From: Didymodactylos carnosus | Lineage: Eukaryota > Rotifera > Eurotatoria > Philodinida > Philodinidae | Assembly (NCBI GenBank): GCA_905250885.1 | Contig: CAJNOQ010001678.1 | Span: 1 to 29,436 of the forward strand | Length of the DNA: 29,436 nt | Direction: 5' to 3' | In this document: in pieces, positions 28,849-29,436 of the stretch | Layout of the letters: each line of letters starts with the position of its first letter | Position numbering within the stretch: the first letter of the stretch is position 1 | Translations under genes and position numbers: made by a program | Notes under the pieces: model-generated | The model's input: only the letters and a program-made list of their open reading frames with translations | What the model was told of the DNA's origin: nothing | The model's database searches: none

Positions 28849-29436
28849 AATTCCGGATGTTTATTTAAAAAATTTTTAGATTTCCACGTTTTTCCCCTTC
28901 CACCATTGTTTTAAGATATTGAAAATTGAAATAAAAAAGTGTTTTTTTGAGAAGTATGGTAGAACTTCTGAAAAAAAGCAACAACTTCGCTTATAATCAT
29001 GATAAAGCCTCAGAATGTTTTTTCCTCATTTCATATTTCTTGCAAATGTGTATTTAAAGCGAAGCTTTATAGCGATGATCGTCGGTTCGTTTTTTTCTAG
29101 CTAGCGCAAAAGCAAACTCACGCGGTAATCCCAGTAACTACAAGTCGTAAGACTTTCATTTCAAAGGATAGCAGTTAGCCCCCACTGTCACGAAGAAAAC
29201 CTCCTACTTTTTGATCCAATAGGACCTTCCGTTCGTTTGCTAGGACCAGAACGGTCACCCACCTATTTCTTTATTGTTCTTTGTTAGGCGCACAAACGAA
29301 AACAATAGAGGAAAGAGAACAGAGAGGAGAGACATTAATTAATTAAATTTATTCATTTGACTGAGAAGTAAAAAGGCAGTGAAAAGGAGAAGAGACTTTC
29401 TTTACTGGAGTGCGCTCTTTCCAAAAATAATTTGTT
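28849..29436. other. Right edge, no gene seen
   Basis: The sequence is less AT-rich after 29090 but has no supportable open frame or repeat. It may be intron of the exon at 28618-28802. Confidence 0.4.

Noticed and set aside
1-29436. CRISPR arrays, operons, telomeric repeats, hammerhead ribozymes
   Set aside because: None seen on either strand by eye.

Overview
The window is AT-rich eukaryotic DNA from an animal, seen from two split genes with GT-AG introns: an AMP-activated protein kinase gamma subunit and a Rab27 small GTPase. Ordinary introns in both are only 54-80 bp. The compact introns and diverged proteins fit a rotifer or another small invertebrate, but the sequence alone does not fix the taxon. 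There is no prokaryotic gene organisation, CRISPR array, rRNA or intact tRNA gene.

Layout. Positions 1-964 hold, on the minus strand, part of a non-LTR retrotransposon: an ORF1-like protein with long Asn tracts, then the start of an AP-type endonuclease in the same frame after one UGA. Positions 2700-5430 are a repeat cluster: a 318-bp palindromic element, a tRNA-derived SINE with 13-bp target duplications, a small inverted-repeat element, and a long-inverted-repeat element split by a 600-bp hAT-like element with 8-bp target duplications. Positions 5606-12744 hold the AMPK gamma gene on the plus strand (ten coding exons, two possible last exons). Its long introns carry an inverted-repeat insert, a 200-residue minus-strand ORF, decayed coding sequence on both strands and a 912-bp terminal-inverted-repeat element. 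Positions 12745-20385 are mostly gene-free, with a 1.1-kb inverted-repeat element at 14690-15773. Positions 20386-22093 hold Rab27 (five coding exons); its only long intron is almost entirely two inverted-repeat insertions. Positions 23200-29436 hold broken or partial coding stretches, a hAT-like MITE with a perfect 8-bp target duplication, a piggyBac-like element with TTAA ends that contains an assembly N beside a duplicated 40-mer, and two exon-like segments near the right edge.

The two clear genes belong to unrelated pathways: energy sensing (AMPK) and secretory-granule or lysosome-related organelle traffic (Rab27). Nothing suggests they are functionally linked. The main theme is intron growth by insertion: every intron longer than about 80 bp contains an identifiable insert or nested coding sequence. 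I found no convincing new biological system. The best leads are the nested ORF in the AMPK gene, its two phase-compatible last exons, the in-frame UGA in the retrotransposon, and several unclassified inverted-repeat families.
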